Translations under genes and position numbers: made by a program
Notes under the pieces: model-generated
Databases searched by the model: none
Seen by the model: only the letters and a program-made list of their open reading frames with translations
What the model was told of the DNA's origin: nothing
Shown: positions 11,943 to 23,154 of the stretch, one piece after another
How positions within the stretch are numbered: the stretch's first letter is position 1
Layout: the number at the start of each line of letters is the position of its first letter
DNA from: Hofstenia miamia
Taxonomy: Eukaryota; Xenacoelomorpha; Acoela; Hofsteniidae
Direction: 5' to 3'
NCBI GenBank assembly: GCA_900660155.1
Contig: CABFPE010000193.1
Coordinates: 617,751-681,750 of the forward strand
Length of the DNA: 64,000 nt

Positions 11943-12666
11943 TCGCGGTGAAAAGGTGCCTGAAACCAACAAGAAGCATTTTGACAAAAATTAATTTAAA
12001 GTTTGTAGGCTTCCTGTAAGCCTTAAATATGTCTTACAGTCAATATAAATAGCATAGTGTTTTAGACTTTCAATGCTATTGTAATACATTGTTCATTTAC
12101 ATTTAGTTTTGTTATATTGCTCTATGTTTGTCAAATGATTGAGAATTTACTAATTGTCGCACTTCTTTGATAACAAGATATATACTGTACAAGAAATAAC
12201 ATATCTGTTGGTATGTCAGTAATTAACGTCACTGTGATAACAAAAAATTACACACGTACTTTTCAATAACTGAGCAGCTAGAAAATACATCAAACTCTGT
12301 TTTCATGGTGAAAAAACTGATTTAGTTAATTGACATAGATTTAGGAGGATTATAAATCACTTGAAAATAAGCAGGCATATGCTCTTCCCAAATAAGTGAT
12401 AATTTGTCAAATATATGCGTGTTGCGGCGTTTGTTAAGACAATGTAAAATTTGAACGATTGCCCACACATCTTAGCGCAATAATACGCTCATAGATGTTG
12501 ACTGAACAGTAAGTCGTTAATGAATATAAATTTATTTTTTAGATTAATACGTGTATTAATACACCATTGCAATAGAAAGTGAAATTATATAACAAACCCA
12601 CCCTGGTTCTAACCACATTAGCATTTTGATATGCTAAATATTTTAAATATATTTTTTCAACGTTAA
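11943..12666. other. no feature recognised
   Basis: AT-rich sequence with no convincing open frame, RNA gene or repeat structure on either strand. Confidence 0.5.
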
Positions 12667-12891
12667 ATCTAAATCATTAAAGTTTTAAATGACAAAACAT
12701 GTGGGTGTTTTACTTGTCATAAAGAAGTAAGATCAACTGATTCTGCTGTTTCACGGACAATGTGTGTCGTTGACGAAATCAGGACATTGACGCAATTGGA
12801 AGAATTAATGGCTGCCACTGGTTCTCTGAAAAATGTGATGAATATAACCATAGAAGTGGTGAGACTGTTGCTCGTTTGTTACAAGATGTAA
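12667..12891 (+). pseudogene. unidentified coding-like segment
   Basis: An in-frame stretch of about 74 codons without a usable start, including a cysteine cluster CGCFTCHKEV and the hydrophilic run VVDEIRTLTQLEEL, ending at a stop at 12889-12891. Composition is more protein-like than its surroundings. No family recognised. It could be a decayed transposase or host exon, or chance. Confidence 0.2.
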
Positions 12892-13120
12892 AAAATGAAG
12901 TTTTAACAACAACAACAACAACATATATTTAAGTTCTCATGTACACATACATGTATTAAGTTTGCAAACTTATTAAGAACATAAATAATGCGAACTTTCT
13001 TCATATGAGCTTAGTTATGTCAGTAAATGTTTGTTTCTTGGTTACGTTTATAAATTACATATAACTTAATAAATATTTTTACTTGCTGTTCTTGAGTTGC
13101 ACATCTTATTCCATAATTAG

Positions 13121-15978
13121 TCAGATAATTGATATTTTTTGTGTAATAATGTTTTTCAACTTCTTCTTAAATATTGTAAAATTTTTTTCACTTCTTGTAC
13201 TGTAATCCAGTTTGTTCCATAGTGATATTGAATAATTTAGGAATCCGTTCTTCATTACTTTTCTATTATACTTAGTTTTACCAAATGTAATTGTTCTTTG
13301 ATTTAAATGATTAGAAATGTTCGATTTTCTTTTCCAAAATATCGATAAACATCTAATATTTTGAAGAGCTTCTAATGATCTTAGATGATATTTACACATT
13401 ATTTCTTTTTTATTTTTGTTGCTAATTATGTTTATTCCCCATTTAAATACTTTCTCTAATTTCGATTTTGCCTTTTTATTTAAGTTCGTTAATAAACAAG
13501 ATGAGTACAAGAAATGGGATAAAACAAGTGATCGAAAGAGTATTACCTTCCATTCTATTGGTATAAACTTTCCAATTTTTTGAATTGATCTTATACCATA
13601 CGCCATTTTCTTTATGATGTTGTTTGCCTCGTCTTCAAAATTCAATTTATTATCAATTACTACTCCCAAATATTTCATTTTTGGTGATTCCTGAATGATG
13701 TTGTTACATATCTTAATACTTTCTAATGTTGATTCATTTCTTCTATTCTTAATTACCATAAATATAGTTTTCTGGATATTTAGATTTAACAAATTATTAT
13801 TAAAGAATGATTGCAATTTTTTAACATTTTCCTGTAAATTTAAAATATCATTACAATAAATAAGAGTATCATCTGCAAATTGTATATGATTACTATTAAT
13901 GTGCTGATCGAAATCATTTACATATAACTTAAATAGTAATGGACCCAGTACTGATCCTTGTGGTATTCCATGGTTTATTTCTAATGAATTTGATATTTCT
14001 TTGTTGAGTTTCACATACTGATATCTATTACTTAAATAACTATTTAATAATTTTATTAAATGAATCCCTAAAATTATAAATCTGCTTTAACTTTTCCAAT
14101 AAAATAGAATGGTTTATTGAATTAAATGCCTTTGAAATATCTAATGATGCTATATATATTTTTTCATTCCTATCTAGTTTTGATCTCCAGTCTTCAACAG
14201 CATAAAGTAAGGCATCATTTGTAGAGGTATCTTTTTGAAATCCAAACTGATGTTTTGATATTAATTCATTTTGTTCCACATATAGGTTAATTTGGTTGAA
14301 TAATATTTTATTAATTATTGTTAATACTGAAATTGGTCGGTAATTTTTTGCAAGATCTTTTCTTCCCTTTTTATATATTGGTGTAACTTTAGCAATTTTT
14401 AAGTAATCAGGGTAAGTTGATTCTGCAAAGCATTGATTAACTAAGTCACACAAAGGTCTCAATAAAATACCCAAAGCACCTTTCAATAACCAAGGAGGAA
14501 ATTCACAATGACCTTTCGCTTTGTTCCAATTAATTTTCTTTGTTTCTTTGTAAAATTCTACTAATGTAATAAATCTTGGTTTATAGGGATCATCATGTTT
14601 TCTAATATTGCGATGCTTATGATATAAATGTTTAAACTTTGTATTTAGGTTGTCATTCATTCCTAGTTTCACAAATCTTTCATTTAAAATATTACTAATT
14701 TCTTTGTCATTTGTAATATATTCACCATTATCATTTATTATATAAGGAATTTCATTTTCTTCTTTAAAATTTAAAAAATTCGAAATAAATGACCACTTTT
14801 GTTTAATAGATTTTTTTTCATTAAAAGATTTTTGTAAAAAGCTTGTAGATCAAAATTACATTTTGTTGAGGCTTTATTTCTTAATGTTTTATAATGATCA
14901 TAGTTGGCTTTCGATCTGTTTTGACAAAAAATTGCATATGCCTTATGCTTTTTTCTAATGCATTCTTTCGTTTCTTTAGATTTCCATATCTTCATCGTTT
15001 TGTTACTATTCTTTACGTTGTGTTTTTGAATCTTTATAATAGGACAAAGCTTATGATAAATACTTGTTAAATTATCAATTATAAATATCATTTTTTGATC
15101 CACTGTTGTGCCCAAGTAATAATCATTCCAATTTAAGTTGATCAATTCCTTCAAAAAATTTTTGTTAAAGTATTTCTTTGAATAAAATCTTTTAGTGGAA
15201 TATATCAGTGAATCTGTTTGAGTCTTTATGTTATCCAATATTGCACATGTCAGGAAATGGTCTGATATGAAAAAATCTGAAACAAAAACTTCATATGTCT
15301 TAATGCTTGAGATGTCAGTAATGATATAATCAATCAAAGAAGACTTAACAAAGTTTATATGCGTTGGCATATTTTTATTCAGAACTTCCATATTAAAGAC
15401 ATCAATTAAATCGCTAATTTTCCTTTTTTCAATTTCACATAAATAATTTTGGTTATAATCACCCATAATAATAACTAAGTTTGTTGTTTGATTGCAATGC
15501 AAATTTCTTTGTATAAATTTTCTTCAAAAGCTTGAAATGATTGTTTCTTACTACAATAACTTATATTGATCAAATAACAGACTCCACATATATTAAATTG
15601 AACCCATAAGCTATCAAATTCAGAATCATTTTCAAAAATATCATCTCTGATTATTGGTTTGAATTTGCGTGGTATATTTAGTAAAACACCACCACCTCTA
15701 GTTTTATGTGTTAAATCTTGTCTTCTATCTCTTCGTAAGATCAAAAATTTGTCATTTAAGCTTCTTAAGTGGTCATTAGATTTTAACCAAGTTTCCGTCA
15801 CGCCAATGATTGTACTGTCATCAAAATTCTGAATTAGATCGTAAAATTTATCAACTTTATTCACAATACTCTGGAAATTGGTATTTACTAATTTTAATTT
15901 ATTCTTCTTAGTTACAATTTTTTCATTTACTTTGTTGCAGGGTATGATATTTTCGTATGCACTTGTATTACAATTCAT
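13121..15978 (-). pseudogene. LINE A ORF2: APE-type endonuclease plus reverse transcriptase
   Basis: Four collinear open segments (15978-15475, 15502-14771, 14672-14040, 14014-13121) make one ORF2 with a few frameshifts or stops. Endonuclease: KLVNTNFQSIVNK at the start, GVTETWL, the GDYNQNY box, and ISDHF near its end. RT: NYRPISVLTIINK, SKHQFGFQKDTSTNDAL, SLDISKAFNSINH, HGIPQGSVLGPLLF, QFADDTLIYC (both aspartates kept), and MKYLGVVIDNKLNF. The order and spacing are those of a complete Jockey/CR1-like ORF2. The element was likely competent not long ago. Confidence 0.85.
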
Positions 15979-16534
15979 GATTGGTCTTCAAAATAGTTAA
16001 CTGCATTTGATTTTTATATAAAGGACACTCTTTGCTAAATGCGTTATGGTTACTATGTGATTTCTTAAACATATTTGAATTTTTGCAGTTGATGCATTTA
16101 TGCATTTCCTTAGCATTTTTAACTGGACAATTTTTATAGTTGTGATTATCCATGCAGTACATACAGTTAGATGTTTTCATTGAACATACCTTTGTAGAAT
16201 GACCAAATTCACCACAGTTACTACATTTTCTTACATAATAATGATCAAAAGTACGAACAATTCCAAAACCAAGCTTTAATTTTTTTCCAACCAGTACATG
16301 TCTCAATTTTGCTGAAACCTTCATTATTATTTCTTTGCATTTGCTATAATTGTTAACATTACTGTATATTAATTCACAATGTTCCATTTCAAAATCCTTG
16401 AGAATATTTTCATTATCAGCAAATAGTTTAGATTTAAATTCCTTAAAGTTAGTTACGTCTTCATATAAAGGTATATTAGTAATCTTGATTTTTGGCATAA
16501 GTTTGATCGATTTTTTTATGTTTATGTTCCTCAA
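15968..16534 (-). CDS. LINE A ORF1: RNA-binding zinc-knuckle protein (C-terminal part)
   Basis: A 188-codon frame ending in three clustered zinc knuckles. They read CSNCGEFGHSTKVC, then CMYCMDNHNYKNC, then a looser CINC...H...C. This is the usual C-terminus of LINE ORF1 proteins that package the element RNA. The protein continues upstream in another frame to about 16690 (VEKSIKNLGTKGPSVEQLKL), so one frameshift separates the N-terminal part. Its stop overlaps the start of ORF2, which suggests re-initiation or coupled translation, as in other LINEs. Confidence 0.8.
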   Translation of the reverse strand: MRNINIKKSIKLMPKIKITNIPLYEDVTNFKEFKSKLFADNENILKDFEMEHCELIYSNVNNYSKCKEIIMKVSAKLRHVLVGKKLKLGFGIVRTFDHYYVRKCSNCGEFGHSTKVCSMKTSNCMYCMDNHNYKNCPVKNAKEMHKCINCKNSNMFKKSHSNHNAFSKECPLYKNQMQLTILKTNHEL

Positions 16535-16699
16535 TTTACCAAGTGCTCTTTCCGTAATATTTGCATCTCATCAGATTTACAAAGTAAGATAATATCATTT
16601 TTGTCATTTAATTTTAATTGTTCTACACTTGGCCCTTTCGTTCCCAAATTTTTAATTGACTTCTCAACATTTTGAACAATTTTTTTGCATTAAGAAATT

Positions 16700-17865
16700 A
16701 TCGGAGACAATTATTGTTTTACCAGTTCCTCACAAAAAGAAATTAAACAGAGCAAATAATCTGTTTTTTCTAATGAAATTCAAAATTCAATTAGAGTTGT
16801 TGACAGTCCTCAATGCGAAGGCAGTGTGGAAGCGGTATTTACTCATGATCAAGAGAAAGTGTCTGAAATACTTCGCTTTATTGGCCAGGAGGTTACTCCA
16901 AAAACATCATTAGATTCAGAAAAAACAAAACAATAGTCAAAATCCAAGTGCTCGGGTTAGATTAGTTAGAATGCAATCGCCATGGGATGCACGGAAAGTT
17001 TTGGCCAGTATTTACAAGTTGAAAACCACGAATCATAATGATATACACATATCTAAACAACTTACATTTGAGGAGCGAGAATTAGAGCGTAAAATTTTTA
17101 AGAAACGATGGGAAATGATTAACAATGGAAATGCAAACAGGGCTGATATACTTACCCGAAACCTGAAATTGTTTCATAACAACCAGCTTATCAATCTGGA
17201 TTGACTGGCAATGAGTGAATGCCCTCAAGTAATTTTAGTTAATGCATGGTCATTGAGGATGTCAAATGCAATTATAAAACTTAGGGCAGACATTATATCC
17301 CTCGACATTGACGTATGTTTGGTATCAGAAACATGGTTTACCAGTGACATAATAGAATCATTTTGTCATATCCCTGGGTATGAAAGTATTAGACAGGACT
17401 GCAATGCTACTACCTCCAGAAAACTTACAGTATAGGTGTTTGTGTCTACCATAGAGTCGGGAAGAAGGCAAAGCTGCTTGAAGTTCCTGGTGCCGAGAAT
17501 TTTGAAATACTATGGGTTCAGTTTGGCCGGGTTGTACTTGCTGTCGCTTACTACCCACCTGATGCTCCTACAATCCGAATTAACGGAACACTTTATTGAG
17601 GTAAGGGATCAATTTCCTGATCTCCAGTTTGCAATATTTGGTGATTTCAATCAGTTTGACCTACATGTGTTATTACAGTACACTGATGTCATTGAATTGA
17701 CAACTGAAAACACAAGAATGGATTCCAAATTGGATAGGATGTTTGGGATTCTGGATATATTTTCTGAAACTGATCTTGTCACCCTAATTCTCAACTCTAA
17801 TCATTTAGGTGTTATTGCGAAACCTCAATTTCGAAAAAACCGCACAAAATTATTCAATGGTTCAG

Positions 17866-17866
<1 letters not shown>
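16700..17866 (+). mobile_element. LINE family F, ORF1 end and endonuclease, 3'-truncated
   Basis: Plus-strand remnant. The ORF1 C-terminus reads SPQCEGSVEAVF, then ARVRLVRMQSPWDARKVL and the segment ERELERKIFKKRWEMINNG (16971-17204), the nucleic-acid-binding ORF1 type with an RRM-like fold. Seven bases later ORF2 begins (17211) with the APE endonuclease: VILVNAWSLRMSN, VCLVSETWF, VAYYPPDAP and FAIFGDFNQFDLH. A frameshift near 17430 splits the endonuclease. The element stops at the AAT repeat at 17867, before any RT, so it has lost its 3' half. Confidence 0.75.

Positions 17867-17921
<55 letters not shown>
17867..17921. repeat. (AAT)n microsatellite at the R4/Dong-like LINE boundary
   Basis: About 18 uninterrupted AAT units between LINE F and the restriction-endonuclease LINE. 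The matching (TTA)n at 20250-20306 lies on the far side of the broken element. Confidence 0.9.
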
Positions 17922-18376
17922 TAGACAGAAAAGTAGAAGTAAGTGATAAGTGTAGGCTATGTAAGAAAGAGGCGGAGACAGTAGATCATCTGATAGCAGG
18001 GTGTGAGAAGTTGGCACAGAATGAGTATAAGTTCAGGCATGACAAGGTGGGAAGAATGTTACACTGGAGTTTGAGCAGGCAGCATGGGTTAGAAGCAGGA
18101 GACAAGTGGTATGAGCACAAGCCACAGGGCTTCATAGAAAATGAGAAGGTTAAGATACTGTGGGACTTCAACATACAGACGAGCAAAGTGATAGAAGCAC
18201 GGAGGCCAGACATAGTAGCGGTAGACAAAGAGAAAAGATTAGGAACAGTGATAGACATAGCAGTACCAAAGGACAGAAATGTAGAAAGCAAGGAGAAAGA
18301 GAAGATAGACAAATACAGAGAGTTAGCAGAGGAAATAGAAAGGCTGTGGAAGCTAAAGAAAGTTGAAGTAGTCAAA
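17922..18376 (+). mobile_element. R4/Dong-like LINE, C-terminal zinc knuckle and restriction-like endonuclease
   Basis: The frame reads CRLCKKEAETVDHLIAGC, a C-x2-C-x8-H-x4-C knuckle, then YEHKPQGFIENEKVKILWDF, then the endonuclease core RRPDIVAVDKE...VIDIAVP. That core has 14 residues between the PD aspartate and the second aspartate, and KIDKYREL follows. This is the C-terminus of LINEs that cut their target with a PD-(D/E)XK nuclease (R2, R4/Dong, NeSL groups). Together with the TAA repeats outside it, the R4/Dong clade is most likely, because Dong is known to insert into TAA repeats. The last codons run into a LINE B fragment. Confidence 0.8.
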
Positions 18377-18544
18377 GTGTTGATGTGATGCTTTGTCTTT
18401 TGCTTTAATGATGTTTTAAATATTTGATTTTTTAGTAATAAGTTTATATTTAAATGCTTTCTTGTATATGTTGTTAAGCTTAGATAAAGATTTCCAGCAA
18501 CTTTCTATAATGAATTTCAAATTTGTTTACTTCATACCAAGATT
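18377..18544 (-). mobile_element. internally deleted LINE B fragment
   Basis: The reverse complement matches two separate parts of the LINE B copy: bases 3150-3268 (here 18377-18489) and bases 2815-2868 (here about 18490-18544), with roughly 280 bases between them missing. It lies between the two oppositely oriented halves of the R4/Dong-like element. Confidence 0.75.
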
Positions 18545-19250
18545 GGATCCCCTTACCTACCCTGCACCTGTCCTGCACTGCCTAATTTTTGCCACTGTAT
18601 TCTCAATTCTTCTCTCCCATGCTGGCTTTCTGTCTCTCTTATCTTCTTGTCGTCTTTTCTTTTTCATGTCCATGCCTACATTCTTCAGCACCTCACATGC
18701 ACCTGCATATACTAAGCTATTTACTTCTGTAACACTCCTTACAACTATCCTCTCCAACACTTTATTGACTTTTGCTGTCTCTACTGCTAGCTTACTTCTC
18801 TTAACTCCTCTTGGAACTGGCAACCTAGTTCTCTCACCTATTTCTTCCTTCATCTTTTCCTTGATTGCTGCTTCAGTTTCTGCATCTACTGGTTCTGCTG
18901 CTTCTGCCACTTCTGTCTCAACATCTATCACTTCATCTTCCCTTTGCTTAGCCTGTTCAACTCTCTTTTTCCCCCTACTCTCATCCAACTGTAACTTTCT
19001 CACTTGCCCTGCAAGCCTCTGCTCTGTAACTTCTAATCCCGTTCTTGCCTTCCTCCATTCTTCCAACATTCTCTTCCTGTAACCCCTCTCATCTGGCCTG
19101 CTTCTTCTGTAACACTCCAATGCTGTCCTGTTCTGCTCATCTGTCCACTTATGCCGTTGTCCATTGGTCTGTGTGGATCCTATACTGCCACTTCTCAAGT
19201 CCACACTCCCGATTGTGGAGTCCGCCTGTTGTCCGGAGATTCTTAGCACN
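18545..19250 (-). mobile_element. R4/Dong-like LINE, N-terminal part of ORF
   Basis: The minus strand is continuously open. It begins at the gap with a short linker (VLRISGQQADSTIGS), then has a Myb/SANT-like block (KWTDEQNRTALECYRRSRP, EQRLAGQVRKLQ), an acidic coiled region, and a basic segment (MKKKRRQEDKRDRKPAWERR). This block is what I recall at the N-terminus of R4/Dong-type LINE proteins. The orientation is opposite to the C-terminal fragment at 17922-18376, so the two are not one collinear element. They are either two copies or an inversion. Confidence 0.7.
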
Positions 19251-20249
19251 NNNNNNNNNNNNNNNNNNNNNNNNNNNNNNNNNNNNNNNNNNNNNNNNNN
19301 NNNNNNNNNNNNNNNNNNNNNNNNNNNNNNNNNNNNNNNNNNNNNNNNNNNNNNNNNNNNNNNNNNNNNNNNNNNNNNNNNNNNNNNNNNNNNNNNNNNN
19401 NNNNNNNNNNNNNNNNNNNNNNNNNNNNNNNNNNNNNNNNNNNNNNNNNNNNNNNNNNNNNNNNNNNNNNNNNNNNNNNNNNNNNNNNNNNNNNNNNNNN
19501 NNNNNNNNNNNNNNNNNNNNNNNNNNNNNNNNNNNNNNNNNNNNNNNNNNNNNNNNNNNNNNNNNNNNNNNNNNNNNNNNNNNNNNNNNNNNNNNNNNNN
19601 NNNNNNNNNNNNNNNNNNNNNNNNNNNNNNNNNNNNNNNNNNNNNNNNNNNNNNNNNNNNNNNNNNNNNNNNNNNNNNNNNNNNNNNNNNNNNNNNNNNN
19701 NNNNNNNNNNNNNNNNNNNNNNNNNNNNNNNNNNNNNNNNNNNNNNNNNNNNNNNNNNNNNNNNNNNNNNNNNNNNNNNNNNNNNNNNNNNNNNNNNNNN
19801 NNNNNNNNNNNNNNNNNNNNNNNNNNNNNNNNNNNNNNNNNNNNNNNNNNNNNNNNNNNNNNNNNNNNNNNNNNNNNNNNNNNNNNNNNNNNNNNNNNNN
19901 NNNNNNNNNNNNNNNNNNNNNNNNNNNNNNNNNNNNNNNNNNNNNNNNNNNNNNNNNNNNNNNNNNNNNNNNNNNNNNNNNNNNNNNNNNNNNNNNNNNN
20001 NNNNNNNNNNNNNNNNNNNNNNNNNNNNNNNNNNNNNNNNNNNNNNNNNNNNNNNNNNNNNNNNNNNNNNNNNNNNNNNNNNNNNNNNNNNNNNNNNNNN
20101 NNNNNNNNNNNNNNNNNNNNNNNNNNNNNNNNNNNNNNNNNNNNNNNNNNNNNNNNNNNNNNNNNNNNNNNNNNNNNNNNNNNNNNNNNNNNNNNNNNNN
20201 NNNNNNNNNNNNNNNNNNNNNNNNNNNNNNNNNNNNNNNNNNNNNNNNN
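19251..20249. other. assembly gap (999 N)
   Basis: Run of unknown bases inside the R4/Dong-like LINE. Long open frames crossing it in several registers are artefacts of the N run. Confidence 1.

Positions 20250-20306
<57 letters not shown>
20250..20306. repeat. (TTA)n microsatellite
   Basis: About 18 TTA units directly after the gap. It mirrors the AAT repeat at 17867-17921 and is probably the target or tail of the R4/Dong-like element. Confidence 0.9.
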
Positions 20307-20930
20307 TCATACATCATCACAACCTGAATTTTGTCATGCTTTTCTGTGGATCTATCTAACAGTGCTGCTTTTCTAACCTATCCTCCTTTCTCGCATAGGT
20401 AATCTGAATTCCTCCAAGCATATCTTATGGCACTTGTTAAGTGTTTTCGTGCTCTAACAACAACAGTAACTACTTCTTTCCTCAATTTACTGTCACTGTA
20501 CTTCTCTTTTTAAAGACCTTTTCATTGTCTGTCCGAATCTGTCTTTAGAATTCTTCTATGTGCGCTCAATTTTTTTCCACAAAGGATTTTATGTTAGCTT
20601 TTGGAAACATTAATTTGAGTGTGCATTTTTTCAAAATTGATGTTGCTCAACTGATAAATGCTATTATAAAAAATATATTGTAAACAATATTAAAGCTAGA
20701 TTCCTTGTCAATATTTTTAAGTATTAAATATTATCTTTCAATTTTCTAAATAAACATTTTGATACAGTCTGTTACAATTAAAAGCATTGTGTAGCCTGTT
20801 TTAAATGATTTGAATGTTGAAACGCCAATATGGAAACACATAGCGAATATCATTATTGTTTGTATATATACACTTTTTTAATAGATCAAGTAGTTTAATC
20901 CCACCCTCTACAGTTTTTGAATAAATTACT
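20307..20930. other. no feature recognised
   Basis: Pyrimidine-rich to about 20560, then AT-rich. The first 250 bases could be 5' UTR of the R4/Dong-like LINE on the minus strand, but no frame supports this. Confidence 0.4.
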
Positions 20931-21782
20931 TTTGCGTATAATCGTACATGTGATAATGCACTGATCAGCAAACACAGAAGTAATTTTCTTACATCAAAGT
21001 TCTCTGCTTGATAAAATTTTGTCGCATTTTGAAAAATCAATTAACATGCATTTCAAACTCTTGGTGAAATTTGATTCTATTCAATACAAATCAATAATAA
21101 CAAGCAGATCTCTTTTATCTGATTTGTCATCAATAGGTTTTGCAATTACACTGGAAGTTATGCAATTAAATTTGCATAAATACATTGCATAAAAATTAGC
21201 TTTATAGAGTTAAAATGAAATTATATTTTGCTATTACTAATATTTTTAATATTTATTATCATCACGTTTGTTATTAAATCGCCATTGGTAGTAAAAGTAG
21301 AGATGTCATTTCAAAAATGGTTTTGCATCTTCTAGGCAGTAAGGATTCAAAATATTTGGAAGTTGTGGTGTGGTTAAGTACTATGAAAATTTCAGTAGAA
21401 AAAATATGGGGTAATAATAATATATCGCAAGTAGTAGATATTTTTGGGTGGGGCACTCTTGGGCGGGAGAAATTAATCGTGTGGCAATATTAGGCAGGTG
21501 GAAATGGGGCAGGGCACAACAATCTGCCTCACATCCATCTCTGTCGGCAAACTGATTTGATCGCGGGTCACACAGTGCGTTTTTGAACGTCTGCAGGCCA
21601 CATTTTATAAAAAATCAAGTGAAAAAAATTTTATATTGACAAATGATTGAAAGCAAATAGACGTTAGGCATTACAAGCTCTGGGGGGGTGTTGGGGGAGC
21701 GCATAAGAACTTGTAATGGACCACCGTATGCTCATCTTGTGCATAATACCACTTGCCGCTGTTCTTCGCATACGGTTTACTC

Positions 21783-21786
<4 letters not shown>

Positions 21787-21822
<36 letters not shown>
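21787..21822. repeat. (AT)n microsatellite
   Basis: Perfect AT dinucleotide run of about 36 bases. Similar runs occur at about 32546-32583 and 39120-39147. Confidence 0.9.
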
Positions 21823-21829
<7 letters not shown>

Positions 21830-22117
21830 TTCAATTTTTTTCTAAGAAAAAAACGCATATTTAAATTTGATGTGAGTAGAGATCTCTTACTACACCATAA
21901 GTGATTTTTGTACTTTGCTAATGCATTGAGATGTTCAGAAACAAAATAATATAACAATTATAAAACGTTTCAAAGCGTCTTTAGGCACTTAAACGCAAAT
22001 TGTTAACATAGCTCTCATAAAAAATTTTTGACATGATCAATCAGCTTCTATTGTACTGTTGTAATATTTACATTTAATTGTACATGTCAGTAAATTTATA
22101 AATAAGTATTTATGAGC

Positions 22118-22356
22118 TTAACATCTCCTGGGGTAATTTTTTAACCCAGTGGTAGTTAACGTGACTGAGTTTTGAAATGTAATTTCCTGCAAATATGACA
22201 ATTTGAAAAATCAAGTCAAATAGTAGAAAGACAAAAGGCATTCCATGTGAAGCTCTCCTAAAGTCTGAAACATATGTAATAAAATTTCACGGAGCAATTC
22301 GCATTATAATGTCTGAATGGGGGTAATTTCTTACCCCACGGTCGTTAAAGTGTTAA
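22118..22356. mobile_element. piggyBac-like MITE with TTAA ends
   Basis: A 239-base unit bounded by TTAA at 22118-22121 and 22353-22356. The ends read TTAACATCTCC on the left and, in reverse complement, TTAACACTTTAACGACCG on the right. Subterminal palindromes follow (CTGGGGTAA...TTAACCCAG, and GGGGTAA...TTACCCC). TTAA target duplication and a TTAACAC-type terminus are hallmarks of piggyBac-family elements. There is no coding capacity, so it is a non-autonomous copy. Confidence 0.6.
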
Positions 22357-22777
22357 AGGCACAGTGGAAATGGACATGGTTTCTAACAGTTTCTATGAGC
22401 TCTAAATCATGTTACTATAACGGATTAATTTGCAATATATAACGGTAAAAGTTAAATTGATAGTTACAATTACATATGGTGTTATATTATTGTTTAGATA
22501 CTTAGATCCTTAGAGCTCTTATTTACAGAATTTATACTAATGAATCGACATTAAATGTTCTATGGCACTATTACGTTATGCACTTGTATTGGTTCAAAAA
22601 AGACGACTTGACCCACGCTAGTGAACTTTTTCGCACAATCGTACAATGTACATAAGTGAACGTTTTTTAAATTACAGTGTATTTACAATCATATTTTAGT
22701 AAGTATAAATTTGGTAATTGCCACGTGCTATCGCAGCTTGAGATTTGAGAAACTCCCAGACCGGTATGACCAGAGAT

Positions 22778-23146
22778 CAGGGCAGTCCACGGGTTATACA
22801 GGACAAGGGTGAAATGGGTCACTCATTTTGGCAGATCACACAGGTCGCGGGTGAGTCTGTTTTTCCGCATGACCCGAGAAAATTTGACACAAAGCTAAAA
22901 ATTAATTGATGTTTACCGAAAAATCATAATCTAAATGGCGGCTCATTAAAATAATCAGTTTAAAAATTAGTTTAAATTATTCAAGGGTGAAACTAACTTA
23001 ATTTAGATTTATTGACACCAAGCTCTAAAAATCAATCATGACTGCCAGGGGTGTCCACGGGTCATGCAGGTCACAAGTCGCCGCTCAAGTTGCTGCGGGT
23101 CATTGAGGGTCACGAGGCAAGTACAAGTCACTCGTGAACAACCCTG
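22778..23146. mobile_element. hAT-like MITE with 8-bp target duplication
   Basis: A 369-base unit starting CAGGGCAGTCCACGGGT and ending in the inverted partner (reverse complement CAGGGTTGTTCACGAGT, 13 of 17 matching). It is flanked by ccagagat (22770-22777) and ccagagac (23147-23154). The 8-bp duplication and CAGGG termini are typical of hAT elements. Inside, near 23046, a second CAGGGGTGTCCACGGGT occurs, so one MITE may be nested in another. Confidence 0.65.
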
Positions 23147-23154
23147 CCAGAGAC

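Larger units (their letters stand above)
12905..16690 (-). mobile_element. LINE family A, nearly full-length copy
   Basis: Minus-strand element reading from about 16690 down to a (TTG)n tail (AAC repeats on the plus strand, 12905-12925). It has the two-ORF layout of APE-type LINEs: ORF1 with zinc knuckles (16690-15968), then ORF2 with endonuclease and RT (15978-13121), overlapping ORF1 by about 11 bases. A second, truncated copy occupies 1-1623. The frames are interrupted in only a few places, so it is fairly young. LINE F of the opposite strand abuts it near 16690. Confidence 0.85.
20931..23087. repeat. duplicated segment, copy 1
   Basis: Copy 1 of a segment repeated at 24359-25636. Bases 20931-21495 match 24359-24878, and 22466-23087 match 25016-25636, at high identity. 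The middle (about 21496-22465) is absent from copy 2, where an N lies. Copy 1 carries 17- and 33-base stretches that copy 2 lacks, each flanked by short repeats (agta, gca). Confidence 0.85.

Noticed and set aside
16656-16913. Plus-strand 85-codon ORF at the LINE A / LINE F boundary
   Set aside because: It crosses the boundary between two elements. Another frame of the same bases gives the recognisable LINE F ORF1.
18557-20376. Very long open frames spanning the gap on both strands
   Set aside because: They are open only because the N run gives no stops. Only the minus-strand part at 18545-19250 has meaningful content.
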